Origin: Bryobacterales bacterium
Lineage (GTDB): Bacteria; Acidobacteriota; Terriglobia; Bryobacterales; Bryobacteraceae
Direction of reading: 5' to 3'
DNA: 64,000 bases
Assembly (NCBI GenBank): GCA_003135055.1
Contig: PLDF01000299.1
Coordinates: forward strand, 1-64,000
Part shown: positions 10,043 to 19,827 of the stretch, one piece after another
Layout of the letters: each line of letters opens with the position of its first letter
How positions within the stretch are numbered: the first letter of the stretch is position 1
Notes under the pieces: generated by a model
The model's database searches: none
Told to the model about the DNA's origin: nothing
What the model saw: the letters and a program-made list of their open reading frames with translations, nothing else
Made by a program: the position numbers and the translations under genes

Positions 10043-11599
10043 ATGAAAGCCCACTTTCTCCTCATGGCCGCGGCGGTTCTCACTGCCGCGGCCGCTCTTT
10101 CCCAAGTCTCCTCCAAGCCTCCATCCACGGCGCCCTCATCCACCGCACAACAACTTGCCACCCTGCTGACTGCAAACGGCCTCAAAGCCGACGTTTCCTT
10201 CCTGGCATCCGATCTGCTCGAGGGCCGGGACACGCCGTCGCGCGGTCTCGACATCGCCGCCGAATATATCGCCGCGCAGTATCGCCGGGCAGGCCTTGAA
10301 CCGGTCGGCGACGATGGCTATTTCCAGACCGCCACGTTCGTCGGCGTCACGCCAAATACCGACGGCCTCGAATTCACGCTCGACGCGAGCGGCGCCACGG
10401 TCAAAGCCAACACGGCATCCATCGCTTTGCAGGAGCCGGTAGCGCTCAATCTCGATCACGCCGCTGTGGTGAAAGTGGCGATGGAAGATCAAGCGGCTAT
10501 CGATGCGCTAACGCCCGAGGCGGTCCGCGGCAAGGTGCTGGTGCTGGAACCCTCCGCGCCATCTTCCGGAGCCCAGCCGGCCGCCGGCGCCGCACGTGGC
10601 GGACGCGGTGGACGCGGCGGCGCGGGCATTGCAACCGCCTTGGCAAGCAAGCTGCAGCCCGCGGCGATCGTGCTGTTTGCCGCCCCTGGCGGGCGCGGCG
10701 GCGGACGCGGTGGAAACGGCGCACGGCTGCGTGAAGCCTCCACCATGACCGCCGCATCGGTTGCGATTCTGTCGATAAGCGATCCGGCCATCCGCGCCGC
10801 TCTCGATGCCGCGGCTGCGTCCACCATCTCCGCGCATATCGCCGCGCCCAGCGTGGTCACGTCGAAAGTGCGCAACGTCGTCGGCCTGCTGCGCGGGTCC
10901 GACCAGGTTCTGAAGGACACTTACGTGCTGATCACCGCGCACTACGATCACCTGGGCATCCGCGACAACGGCACGCCCGATCACATCTTCAACGGCGCCA
11001 ACGACGATGGCAGCGGCACGGCTTCGGTGATCGAAATCGCCAACGCCCTGGCGGCGCTTCCCACGCGGCCCAGGCGCAGCATCGTATTCATGACGCAGTT
11101 CGGCGAAGAGAAGGGCGACCTGGGTTCCCGCTACTACGCGCAGCACCCGATTTTCCCGCTGGCGAAGACCATCGTCGACGTGAATCTGGAGCAGGTGGGC
11201 CGCACCGACGATCTGGAAGGCCCGCGCGTGGGCGCATTCAATCTCACGGGCTTCGACTACACCGATCTGCCCGCGGTCTTCCGCAGAGCGGGCGAGCAGA
11301 CCGGCATCCAGGTCATCAAGCACGAGAAGAACAGCGACGCCTACTTCACGCGCAGCGACAACGCCGCCTTCGCCGAGGCTGGCGTCCCCGCGACCACTCT
11401 TTCGGTGGCTTACGATTTCCCCGACTACCACAAGGCCGGCGACGAATGGCCGAAGCTCGACTACGAAAACATGGCCAAAGTGGACCGGACCGTCGCGCTG
11501 GCCGCGCTCGACATCGCCAACAACCCGCAAGCGCCGAAATGGGACGCAAGCAATCCGAAGACCGAGCGATTCGTGAAAGCGCGCGAAGCGGCTAAGTAA
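10043..11599 (+). CDS. Secreted M28-family zinc aminopeptidase with inserted PA-like domain
   Basis: A signal peptide (HFLLMAAAVLTAAAALSQ) opens a 518-residue exported peptidase. The PA-like insertion lies at about residues 130-290 and includes a Gly/Arg-rich loop. The M28 zinc site follows: HYDHLG, NGANDDGSGTASVIEIANAL, FGEEKGDLGSRYY and the last His in DYHKAGDEWPKLDY. The usual NLDMVGR ligand segment reads NLEQVGR, so the Asp ligand is Glu. Expected activity is removal of N-terminal residues from peptides in the periplasm or outside. The start is the ATG nine bases after a TATAAT box. A terminator follows immediately. Confidence 0.88.
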   Translation: MKAHFLLMAAAVLTAAAALSQVSSKPPSTAPSSTAQQLATLLTANGLKADVSFLASDLLEGRDTPSRGLDIAAEYIAAQYRRAGLEPVGDDGYFQTATFVGVTPNTDGLEFTLDASGATVKANTASIALQEPVALNLDHAAVVKVAMEDQAAIDALTPEAVRGKVLVLEPSAPSSGAQPAAGAARGGRGGRGGAGIATALASKLQPAAIVLFAAPGGRGGGRGGNGARLREASTMTAASVAILSISDPAIRAALDAAAASTISAHIAAPSVVTSKVRNVVGLLRGSDQVLKDTYVLITAHYDHLGIRDNGTPDHIFNGANDDGSGTASVIEIANALAALPTRPRRSIVFMTQFGEEKGDLGSRYYAQHPIFPLAKTIVDVNLEQVGRTDDLEGPRVGAFNLTGFDYTDLPAVFRRAGEQTGIQVIKHEKNSDAYFTRSDNAAFAEAGVPATTLSVAYDFPDYHKAGDEWPKLDYENMAKVDRTVALAALDIANNPQAPKWDASNPKTERFVKAREAAK

Positions 11600-11627
11600 C
11601 GCCGGCGGTCTTGCCGCCGGTGTTTTT
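11599..11627 (+). terminator. Intrinsic terminator after the M28 peptidase gene
   Basis: CCGGCGG, loop TCTTG, CCGCCGG, extended outward by three more pairs (one G-U), leads into a T-run at 11623-11628. Confidence 0.8.
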
Positions 11628-12313
11628 TGCAGTGGCGCGGGCCCATGGCCGGCGAAGCCAGCAATCCAAATCCGCCCCCGCAGCCCTCAGCTTCGTTCCG
11701 CGCCATCCGAAAACACCCGCCCCCGCAGCCCTCCAACCGCCTCCCCCCCCGGACGTTCCGGCAACCCCCGCGAAAACCTGCCCAAGACCTTCAGATCGCT
11801 TCCCAACTCCGCTAGAAGCAATGGATGCTGCTTTCCAGCCGATTCTCAAGAAATCCCCAACCGATCTGTAATGTAATCGACGCAACTTTCAGGCGCCGCC
11901 GATATTCCGAAAATGTTTAGGCGCCCGATTGACTCACGCCGGCGCCGTTTGGCATCAGCTTGTGGGGCTGTGGCGCCCGCGCCAGCCGCGAAGGCCCCTG
12001 CCCGCGCTTCCGGCTGTGTCGGGACCAGGGCCTCTCGCCCGGTCCAGGGGAACCGCACCACCAGGCCGCTGCCAGGCGACTACCTGAGTCAAGCGGAATA
12101 CCCCGCTGCCAGGTTTCCCCCCATGCAGCGGGGGTGCGCGCTGAGCCCGGCATCTCTGCGCCTAAGCGCGATACACTTCCGCATAGTGTAATTCTCCCGA
12201 AAACCAGAGCGGAGGTTTTTCCCGCCTTGTAAGTAATAGATAACTCGGCTAATCTGGATATAGAAAGCCGGATTTGGCACGGCACGAAACGTGCTCCTTT
12301 TCCCGGTGGAGTA
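11628..12313. other. Gene-free spacer before the sensor kinase
   Basis: About 690 bp without a supported gene. Two copies of CGCCCCCGCAGCCCTC, 46 bp apart, occur near 11673 and 11719. The rest shows open frames on several strands but no recognisable protein. Confidence 0.45.
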
Positions 12314-12340
12314 TTGTCTCGCACGGCTTCGGCTGGTCAA

Positions 12341-15274
12341 ATGTTCCAGGAACTCAAATTCCAACTGTCCACGGCGATCCTCACGGTGCTTACACTGGCC
12401 GCGGGTACCGCCGCCTTTTGGAATCTCGACCTGCAACTCCATTTCCGCCTGCCGGACGACGGCGTAATCTGGGTCGACCGCCAGGGCGGCGTGGAAGCCC
12501 TTGACGTAACCCGCCGCGGCCCCGGCGCCAAAGCTGGAGTGCACCCCGGCGACCGCCTGGAAAGCATCCAGGGAATCCCCATCGCCCAGGCGACCGATGT
12601 GGCGTGGCATCTGGCCGGCATCCGCTCTTACCATGACGCAATCTATCTTCTGAGCCGCCGCGGCATTGAATTCCCCGCCAGGGTGATCGTGGACGTTGTT
12701 CCACTCGACTGGGTGGTGGCTTACCAGTATGTGGTGGGGTGCGCGTATCTGATCATCGGCCTGTTTGTCTATTTCCGCCGCGGCAGCGCGCACAAAGCGC
12801 AGCACTTCTACATCCTGTGCCTGGCGTCGTTCATTTACCTTTGCTCGCATTACACCGGCAAGCTGGACGCGTTCGATAAGACCATCTACTACGCGAATAC
12901 CGCCGCGGGTCTGGCTGCGGCTGCGGCATTTCTGCATTTCTGCGTGACCTTTCCCGAGCGCCTTCCCTGGTTCCACAGCCGCCTGCGCATCGCCGCCCTC
13001 TACCTGCCCGGCGCGCTGCTGTTCCTCACTTTTTTCGCGGTTTCCACCGGCGCCGTTCGCACCGGGATTCCGCTGATCGATTTGCGCTGGCTGCTCGATC
13101 GCGTCTGGATGGCTCTGGTTACCGGGCCCTACATCCTCGGCGCCGTGGCGCTGAGCGTGGAATACCGCAAGGCCGAAGACCCGGTGGTCCGGCAGCAGCT
13201 CAAATGGCTGCGCAACGGCGTCATCTGCGGCATTCTGCCGTTTGCGGCGCTATACGTTCTGCCGTACATGCTGGGGGCGGTCCCCGGCGAGTACCTGAAG
13301 CTCTCGGTGTTCTCGTTGATCCTGCTGCCGCTCAGTCTCGCCTATGCGATTGTGCGTTACCGCCTGATGGACGTGGACATCCTCTTTCGCCGCGGGTACG
13401 CCTACACGTTGGCCACGCTGTGCGTGCTGGCGGGGTTTTACAGCATCGTCTTCTCGCTGGGCAGCCTGGTACAGAATTTTTTCAAAGACCTGGGCAATAC
13501 CGGTTTCATCGCCGTCATGCTGATCGCGGCATTCCTGTTCCAGCCCATCCGCAACTGGATACAGGAGCGCCTGGACCGCCATTTTTATGAGGACCGTTAC
13601 GACTACCGCCGCACGCTGATTGAATTCGCGCGTGAGCTGAACTCGGAGACCGATCTGGACGCGATGCTGGCCTCCGTGGGCGAGCGCCTGCTGAAGACGC
13701 TGCAGATCAAGCATCTGGCATTCTTCCTGGCGGAAGAGAACGCCGGCGGCCCCGCGTTCCGGCTCAAGAAGGCCATGGGCGCCAACCCGCGCCTGGCGGC
13801 CACCAGCCCGAGCCAGCTCGATTTGAGCTTCCTGGCATCCCACACCAGCGGCCAATACCTCTTTTTCGAACGCACCCGCCATCAGTTGGACGCCGTTTCG
13901 CGCTCCTGGCAGCCTTCCGTGCGCAGCGCTATCGCCGATCTGGACCTAACCTACTATCTGCCCTGCACCGTGCGCGGCCGCCGCATCGCCTATATGGGCA
14001 TCAGCCGCACCATCGACGGCGATTATCTTTCCAGCGCCGATGTGGAGCTGCTGCTGGCGCTGGCCGGCTATGTAGGCATCGCTATCGAAAACGCCGGCCT
14101 CTACCGCTCGCTGCAGCGCAAAGTGGAAGAGAACGAGCGGCTCAAGGAATTCAACGAAAACATCGTGGAATCGATCAACGTCGGCATTCTGGCGGCCGAT
14201 CTTGAGGATCGCGTGGAAAGCTGGAACACGCAGCTGGAACAGTTGAGCGGCATCCCGCGCGACCGCGCCGTGGGCAAGCGCCTCGGCGAGCTGTTTCCCG
14301 GCGAGCTGGCCGCCCAGTTCGAGCGCGTTCGCGGCGAAACCGGCATCCACCATATCTACAAATTCGTGTGGCAGCCGCAAGCCGCCGCGCAAGCCGCCGG
14401 CACCGCAAACGGGCATGGCAATGGCAATGGCCATTGCGAGCCCGCGCGCACCCGCGACGCCACGTTCAATGTGGCCATCGCGCCGCTGGTTTCGAAGGAC
14501 CAGGAGCAGATCGGCCGCCTCATCATTTTCGACGACGTCACCGACCGCGCCGAGCTGGAGCAGCGCCTCGTGCAGGCGGATAAGCTGAGCAGCATCGGCC
14601 TGCTGGCCGCGGGCGTGGCCCACGAAGTGAACACCCCGCTCGCGGTGATCTCCACCTACGCCCAGATGCTGGCCAAACAGGTGGCGGACGATTCGCAGAA
14701 ATCGCTGATCCTCGATAAGATCGCCAAGCAAACCTTCCGCGCCAGTGAGATTGTCAACTCGCTGCTCAATTTCTCGCGCACGTCCACTACCTCGTTCGGC
14801 GCCGTGAATCTGAACCGCGTGATTCAGGAAACGCTATCCCTGCTCGATCACCAGTTGCAGAAGGCCGGCATCCAGCTCAAAACCGAATTCGACCCCGGCG
14901 CGCCCGTCGTTCACGGCAACGCCGGCAAGCTGCAGCAAGTGTTCCTCAACCTGTTGCTGAACGCCCGCGACGCCATGCCCTCGGGCGGCGCCCTCGAAGT
15001 GCGCACCTGGCGGGAAGGCTCGCGCGCCCGCGTCGAGGTGGCGGACAGCGGGTCGGGCATCGCTGCCGAGCATCTGCACCGGATCTACGATCCGTTCTTC
15101 ACCACCAAGGCCCTGCGCAAGGGCACGGGACTGGGGCTTTCGGTGAGCTACGGCATCATTCAGGAACATGCCGGGTCCATCGAGGTTTCGAACCGGCCTT
15201 CCGGCGGCGCGCGCTTCCGCATCGATCTGCCGCTCTCAGCCGTCGCGGCGCCAAAACCGGCGAGCGTCGCGTAG
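12341..15274 (+). CDS. Membrane sensor histidine kinase with PDZ, GAF and PAS domains
   Basis: The 977-residue product has in order: one N-terminal TM; a PDZ-like domain (DVTRRGPGAKAGVHPGDRLE); about seven TM segments between residues 125 and 420; a GAF domain (about 440-600); a PAS domain (about 610-760) with a Gly/Asn/His-rich low-complexity insert; HisKA with phospho-acceptor His in GVAHEVNTPL; and HATPase with N box NLLLNARDAMPSGG, G1 DSGSGI and G2 GTGLGLS. The start is set at the ATG. An in-frame TTG nine codons upstream with a GGTGGAG just before it is an alternative. The next gene begins at its stop codon and encodes a sigma-54-type regulator, so the two form a two-component system of NtrY/NtrB style. 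The signal is unknown; the PDZ part suggests a cell-envelope input. Confidence 0.9.
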   Translation: MFQELKFQLSTAILTVLTLAAGTAAFWNLDLQLHFRLPDDGVIWVDRQGGVEALDVTRRGPGAKAGVHPGDRLESIQGIPIAQATDVAWHLAGIRSYHDAIYLLSRRGIEFPARVIVDVVPLDWVVAYQYVVGCAYLIIGLFVYFRRGSAHKAQHFYILCLASFIYLCSHYTGKLDAFDKTIYYANTAAGLAAAAAFLHFCVTFPERLPWFHSRLRIAALYLPGALLFLTFFAVSTGAVRTGIPLIDLRWLLDRVWMALVTGPYILGAVALSVEYRKAEDPVVRQQLKWLRNGVICGILPFAALYVLPYMLGAVPGEYLKLSVFSLILLPLSLAYAIVRYRLMDVDILFRRGYAYTLATLCVLAGFYSIVFSLGSLVQNFFKDLGNTGFIAVMLIAAFLFQPIRNWIQERLDRHFYEDRYDYRRTLIEFARELNSETDLDAMLASVGERLLKTLQIKHLAFFLAEENAGGPAFRLKKAMGANPRLAATSPSQLDLSFLASHTSGQYLFFERTRHQLDAVSRSWQPSVRSAIADLDLTYYLPCTVRGRRIAYMGISRTIDGDYLSSADVELLLALAGYVGIAIENAGLYRSLQRKVEENERLKEFNENIVESINVGILAADLEDRVESWNTQLEQLSGIPRDRAVGKRLGELFPGELAAQFERVRGETGIHHIYKFVWQPQAAAQAAGTANGHGNGNGHCEPARTRDATFNVAIAPLVSKDQEQIGRLIIFDDVTDRAELEQRLVQADKLSSIGLLAAGVAHEVNTPLAVISTYAQMLAKQVADDSQKSLILDKIAKQTFRASEIVNSLLNFSRTSTTSFGAVNLNRVIQETLSLLDHQLQKAGIQLKTEFDPGAPVVHGNAGKLQQVFLNLLLNARDAMPSGGALEVRTWREGSRARVEVADSGSGIAAEHLHRIYDPFFTTKALRKGTGLGLSVSYGIIQEHAGSIEVSNRPSGGARFRIDLPLSAVAAPKPASVA

Positions 15275-16738
15275 GTGAAGCATCCCCCGATGACCGCATC
15301 GCAACCCGCCGCCAGTCACGCCAATGGCCGCATCCTGGTAATCGACGACGAGCCGGATATCCGCGAGAGCCTGGAGGCGCTGCTGAGCATGGAAGGCGGC
15401 TACGCCGTCGAGCTGGCGCATAACGGCGCCGAAGGCTTGCAAAAGCTGGAAAACCGTGGCTACGACATTGTGCTGCTCGACCTCATGATGCCCGATATAT
15501 CCGGCATGGAGGTGCTGCAGGAATTCCGCCTGCGCGACCGGGTGACGCCGGTGTTCATGATCACGGCGTATGGATCGGTGGAAGCCGCGGTGCAGGCGCT
15601 GAAACTGGGCGCTACGGATTATTTCTCGAAGCCCTGGGACAATGAGAAGCTGCTCATCGAGATCGGCCACGTCATCGACCGGCGCCGCCTCGAAGACGAG
15701 AATACCCAGCTCAAGCGCGCGCTGAAGCAACGCTACAGCTTCCCCAATATCATCGGCAAGAGCGAGCGCATGCTGCGCATGCTCGACCTGGTGGGCCAGG
15801 TGGCCAACAGCCGCTCCACCATCCTCATCACCGGCGAAACCGGAACCGGCAAGGAACTGGTCGCCAAAGCCATTCACGCCAACTCGCCGCGCAGTGAACA
15901 GGTGTTTGTCGCCGTCAACAGCGGATCGCTTCCGCCCGAACTGCTGGAATCGACGCTGTTCGGCCACGTGAAGGGCGCCTTCACCAGCGCGATTCACACC
16001 AAGAAGGGATACTTCGAAGTCGCCGACCGCGGCACCATTTTCTTCGACGAAATCGGTACCATCGGCGCCGAGACGCAGATCAAGCTGTTGCGCGTGATTC
16101 AGGAGAAGGAGTTCACTCCCCTCGGTTCCACCGACCCGGTCAAGGTGGACGTCCGCATACTGGCCGCCACCAACGCGGACCTGCTGCAACTGGTCAAAGA
16201 GGGCCGGTTTCGCGAGGATCTCTACTACCGTCTGAACGTGATCAATATCGCGCTGCCACCGCTGCGCGAGCGCAAGGAAGATATCCCCGCGCTGGCCAGC
16301 CATTTCTTCAACTACTATTGCCGCGAGAATAACAAGTTTCTCGACCAAGCCGGCGGCTCGGAGCTGCACTTCCAGCCCGAAGCGCTGCAATTGCTGATGG
16401 AGCACGCCTGGCCCGGCAACGTCCGCGAGCTGGAAAATGTCGTGGAGCGCGCCGTGGTGCTGGCGACGGAGACCTCGGTACCGCTCGAAGTGCTGCCCGA
16501 CGCCTTGCTCGAAGCCAACGGAATCCGCCTTCGCCGCAGCGAAGGCGCGCCGCTGCCCTCGAACGCTTCGCTGTTTGAGATTGTCAACGATTACGAGCGG
16601 CGGATTATTATGGAGCGTCTGGAGCAGTGCAACTGGAGCCAGACGGACGCGGCGGAAAGTTTGAGCGTGCCGCTATCCACGCTGAATCAGAAGATCAAGC
16701 GGCTGGACATCAAGATCCGGAAGAAGGGTGAGGGATAG
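15275..16738 (+). CDS. Sigma-54-dependent-type response regulator (NtrC family) with GAFTSA loop
   Basis: The 487-residue product contains a receiver domain (VIDDEPDIRE, phospho-Asp in IVLLDLMMPD, TAY, KPW). The AAA+ domain follows with Walker A GETGTGKE, L1 loop KGAFTSA, Walker B GTIFFDEIG and Arg residues in REDLYYRLN. The Fis-type helix-turn-helix is at the end (WSQTDAAESLSVPLSTLNQKIKRL). The conserved GAFTGA loop that touches sigma-54 reads GAFTSA, with Ser238 in place of Gly. The gene starts at GTG directly after the kinase stop; an ATG five codons later is an alternative. It is the partner of the kinase upstream. Targets are unknown. Confidence 0.92.
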   Translation: MKHPPMTASQPAASHANGRILVIDDEPDIRESLEALLSMEGGYAVELAHNGAEGLQKLENRGYDIVLLDLMMPDISGMEVLQEFRLRDRVTPVFMITAYGSVEAAVQALKLGATDYFSKPWDNEKLLIEIGHVIDRRRLEDENTQLKRALKQRYSFPNIIGKSERMLRMLDLVGQVANSRSTILITGETGTGKELVAKAIHANSPRSEQVFVAVNSGSLPPELLESTLFGHVKGAFTSAIHTKKGYFEVADRGTIFFDEIGTIGAETQIKLLRVIQEKEFTPLGSTDPVKVDVRILAATNADLLQLVKEGRFREDLYYRLNVINIALPPLRERKEDIPALASHFFNYYCRENNKFLDQAGGSELHFQPEALQLLMEHAWPGNVRELENVVERAVVLATETSVPLEVLPDALLEANGIRLRRSEGAPLPSNASLFEIVNDYERRIIMERLEQCNWSQTDAAESLSVPLSTLNQKIKRLDIKIRKKGEG

Positions 16739-17116
16739 CGCAGCTTGCCGCTATGTGGGGCACGGTCGAGAACCTCGCCTCAAGCTCCTCCCAAACGCGC
16801 GACGTCCCAGCGGGTGGTTGCATCTATATATCGAGGGAAGGAGTGCGCCCTGGCGAGGTTTTCATCACCTTTGGTGGCCCGCAGGGCCATGCCGACAGGT
16901 TGGCAAACCTGCGGCCGTGGGGGCGCCCTATGGGCCCGGCATGCCGCCGGGTGGAACCCGTGCCCGCCATTGCTTTTCGCAGTAGCGCGTTGATTCGCGT
17001 CTGGTATCCTTTGCCCTACCTCTTAGCCACGCAAGAACGTCCGCATCTATCCGTATCGTGAGTGACTTCTTGATCGGCCGATATAGCGTGCCGACGGATG
17101 GTACAGAGTTGTCTTA
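16739..17116. other. Spacer with hairpins, no gene supported
   Basis: Between the response regulator and the broken membrane gene. CAGGTTGGCAAACCTG near 16895 is an inverted repeat, but it has no T-run. No recognisable protein is encoded. Confidence 0.4.
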
Positions 17117-18098
17117 ATGAGTTCGCCGTCCCTCACTCTGCCTCAACCTGTCGCCGCGAAGTGGATCATCCCGCGGGGAAGACCTCACCTGGTTCATCGG
17201 TCCCGCGCTCATCGGCTACGCCGTGCTCGCCCTCATGGCCGCCGGGTTCCCCATAACGCCGCTCGCCCCGATTTGGCTTCTCGGCATCGATGGCCCTCAC
17301 GTGCTGGCCACTACGACCCGCACTTATTTCGACCCGGCGGAACGCCACCGTCTCGGGAACTGGCTCTGGGTCGTGATCCCAGCCGCGATGCTGGGCCCGA
17401 TCATGGTCGCCGCGGGCGCCGAGTCGTTGTTTTATGTCTTCGCCATCTCGTGGCTGCACTACCATATTGCCAAGCAGCATTTCGGCTTCCTTATGCTGTA
17501 CAAGCACAAGGCCCGCGAGCGCGACCGCACGGATTTTCTGCTAAACCGCTGGTTCCTGCTGACTTCTCTGATGCTGCCCTTCGGCCGTTTCATGGTCCGC
17601 AATTTCTTCACCGGCCTGCCAACTCTGCCGGCGGGACAGAGGTTGGACGCTTTTCTGCTGACGGGCCTATACCGTTTTAGCCGCGGCCTACCTGCTGCGC
17701 CAGCTCCACAAATGGAAGAAGGGCCAGCCTCTGAACATGCCAAAGTTAATGCTCCCGGCGGCCATAGTTCCGCTGCAATGGATAGTCTTCGGCTACGCTA
17801 CCGCCAGCCCAACCGATGGCCTGCTGCGCGCCGGCATCCTCCTCGGCCTGTTCAACAGCTTCCAGTACCGCCGCCTGATGCGGTTTCACAATCGCTATGC
17901 CGATTGGGGAAACCGAGACCGGGTCCGGTCTCGCCTCCATCCTGGCGCGCCGCGTGGTCTGCAGCGCCGGGCTATTTCATGCCCGGCCCATTCGTGAAAG
18001 CGGCTGTCTGGGGCATCCCCTTCACCCATTACATCCTCGATTCCAAAATCTGGCGCGTCCGCGGCAACAAGGAGCTGGCGGCCGCATTGCACTTGTAA
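17117..18098 (+). pseudogene. Frameshifted multi-TM membrane protein
   Basis: One protein is spread over three frames. It opens with MSSPSLTLPQPVAAKWIIPRG and moves at about 17177 to a frame reading EDLTWFIGPALIGYAVLALMAAG. That frame runs through WLLGIDGPHVLATTTRTYFDP and LHYHIAKQHFGFLMLYKHKA. At about 17690 it moves to a third frame with MLPAAIVPLQWIVFGYATAS and FNSFQYRRLMRFHNRYADWG. Near 17950 it returns for the ending VWGIPFTHYILDSKIWRVRG. The rebuilt protein has about seven membrane helices with His-rich cytosolic segments (HYHIAKQH). I do not recognise a named family. Three indels in under 1 kb mean either true decay or local sequence errors. Confidence 0.7.
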
Positions 18099-18370
18099 GC
18101 GCCCCGATTTTCGTCGTAACGGCGTGTGCCTGGATAACACGGCAAGATCGGCGCCGGCCTCCTCGGGTCCGTGATCGCCACCCGCCTTTCGGCGGCGTGC
18201 GCGACCGCATCAATGGCCCCCGCCAAATGCCCTCGCTGGCAGATCTCATCGGCAACGGGCGAAAGATCTAAAGCCCGGCGCCTCCTGGGCGTCTCCATGA
18301 TCGCCTCGCAATATTGAGCGGATGCGTTTTTTCCTCTCTGCGTCTAATGCTGCGCCTCAACGTCTCTCCG

Positions 18371-18781
18371 TCAAATCGTTTCGCACCAGTTTTGCAGGAT
18401 CAGGGGGGCGGGAATCCGCTCGAAATGACGAGTGTTATTAGTCACCAGAACAGCGGCGGCGGCCAGCGAATGCGCCGCGATCATCATGTCCAACTCGCCA
18501 ATGATCTGGCCGGTCGACACCAGCTCATGCCGGATTTCAGCGTAGAAGTCCGCCGCCTCGGCGTCCCAGGACAGCACCCGAACAATTCTCAGAAACCGGC
18601 GCACGCCAATATGAAGCCGGTGAGCGGGGGGAAGGCGCTTGAGGCCGTAGAGCAGCTCGGCGCGGGTTATCACCGAGACGCACACCAGTGAAGGCTGAAG
18701 AGCCGCCAGCTTTGCTTCTACCCCTGGAGGACGGCCCTTGATAATGTAGCTCGCAGTGTCAGTGTCGAGCATGTGAAGCAT
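18371..18781 (-). CDS. vapC: VapC-type PIN-domain toxin ribonuclease
   Basis: The 136-residue product is a full PIN domain. The first acidic site is in MLDTDTASYIIKG, the Glu is in VITRAELLYGL and the later acidic pair is in ELDMMIAAHSLA, before TNNTRHFERI. VapC toxins are Mg-dependent RNases that usually cut tRNA or rRNA. The gene begins three bases after the vapB stop, and the Met at codon 4 is an alternative start. It reads as an intact toxin-antitoxin pair set between broken genes. Confidence 0.93.
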   Translation of the reverse strand: MLHMLDTDTASYIIKGRPPGVEAKLAALQPSLVCVSVITRAELLYGLKRLPPAHRLHIGVRRFLRIVRVLSWDAEAADFYAEIRHELVSTGQIIGELDMMIAAHSLAAAAVLVTNNTRHFERIPAPLILQNWCETI

Positions 18782-18784
18782 GGC

Positions 18785-19054
18785 TTACCGTTCCTCAGCG
18801 AAAAGATCGCGCTCCCTTGGCGGCTGATTCATCGGACGGTCGGCCATGAAATCGTCCGGCACGTCGATAGAGCGCATCATCTCGAAGAAATCCCGCCACA
18901 CTTTGGCGCCCGGCCGATGGGACAGTATGACGTCACCGGTGATTTCGTCGCGTGTGACGTAAACTTCATTGCCCTCGAACCGGAATTCGGCGGGCAAACG
19001 GACAGCCTGGCTAGAGCCGTTCTTGAATAGTTTTGCGACCTTTGTCTCCGTCAT
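18785..19054 (-). CDS. vapB: VapB-type (AbrB-fold) antitoxin
   Basis: The 89-residue antitoxin begins at the Met preceded by GGAGG nine bases upstream; a longer in-frame start exists but has no ribosome site. The N-terminal half is a swapped-hairpin AbrB domain (KVAKLFKNGSSQAVRLPAEFRF, VYVTRDEITGDVIL). The C-terminal half (FFEMMRSIDVPDDFMADRP) is the toxin-binding tail. A palindrome at 19095-19104 over the presumed promoter fits autoregulation by the VapBC complex. Confidence 0.93.
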   Translation of the reverse strand: MTETKVAKLFKNGSSQAVRLPAEFRFEGNEVYVTRDEITGDVILSHRPGAKVWRDFFEMMRSIDVPDDFMADRPMNQPPRERDLFAEER

Positions 19055-19094
19055 AGCGATGAACCTCCAATCGAAAATGGTGAGTCTATGCACC

Positions 19095-19104
19095 AGTATA
19101 TACT
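19095..19104 (-). promoter_or_regulatory. vapBC promoter -10 with overlapping palindromic operator
   Basis: AGTATATACT is a perfect 10-bp palindrome 41 bases before vapB. Read on the minus strand its second half is TATACT, a good -10 hexamer. VapB-type antitoxins typically bind AT-rich palindromes of this form. Binding here is inferred. Confidence 0.55.
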
Positions 19105-19740
19105 ACGAGGAGGCGTAAAGCAATCCCCTGCGTTTCCCGGTTTTCGCGGCGGCCTCTTTGGCGCGTTGCACCACCGTTTCCATTTCCCCGCGATATAGCC
19201 GCACCAACTCCGGCGTAGAGGCATCGAAGCGCATCACCAGCACTGGCTGCGTGTTGGAAGCCCGCACCAGGACCCATCCAGCGGGGGAAAATCACGTGGA
19301 CGCCATCCACATCGATGGTCTTATAGCGTCGCGCGCAGTTCCTCGGCGCAGCGGCGCACCATCGAATTCGATCTCGCCGGGGCTATCGAAGCGGATCTCC
19401 GGGGTGGTCACCGTCTTGGGTAACTCGGCGAGCTGATAGGAAAGCTGGTGACCGGATTGCGCCACGATTTCCATCAGCCGGCAGGCTGCGTACAGCGCGT
19501 CGGCGAAGCCGCAATCGCAGCCGGCGAAGAATGGGTGGCCGCTCATTTCTCCGCGATCCCGGCGCGCATCTCGTGCATCTTCGCCTCGATCGGCGAGTGG
19601 CCAGTCTTCCACATGATGGGGTTGCCGCCGCGCGCGGCAAGGTCGTCATACATGGCCTGCGAGCGCTTCACTTCGCCGATGAAGGCCGAGACGGGCTTGC
19701 GGGTCGGGATCTCGCGGGCGTAGACGAAATCGTCAACTGT
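19103..19740 (-). pseudogene. Phosphomannomutase/phosphoglucomutase C-terminal remnant
   Basis: The protein pieces lie in three frames. FVYAREIPTRK through GGNPIMWKTGHSPIEAKMHE is followed, after a shift near 19550, by GEMSGHPFFAGCDCGFADAL and LPKTVTTPEIRFDSPGEIEF. After another shift near 19300 comes WVLVRASNTQPVLVMRFDAS. These match domains III and IV of the alpha-D-phosphohexomutase family. The N-terminal half, with the catalytic phosphoserine loop, is absent. The remnant stops against the promoter of the oppositely oriented M16 gene. An active enzyme is not possible from this locus. Confidence 0.8.
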
Positions 19741-19772
19741 CGCCGTAGATGTCCGAAACGGTAAGCCCTTGG

Positions 19773-19801
19773 TTGAACCCGGCGCTTCAAGCGGATATAA
19801 T
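19773..19801 (+). promoter_or_regulatory. Promoter of the M16 peptidase gene
   Basis: TTGAAC, 17 bp, then TATAAT at 19796-19801, followed by a short leader and a strong GGAAGGAG ribosome site before the ATG at 19828. Confidence 0.7.
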
Positions 19802-19827
19802 TCTTGCAACCATTCGGAAGGAGAGTT

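Noticed and set aside
15236..16405. Minus-strand frame of 389 codons over the response regulator
   Set aside because: Antisense shadow; the plus-strand protein has all NtrC-family motifs.
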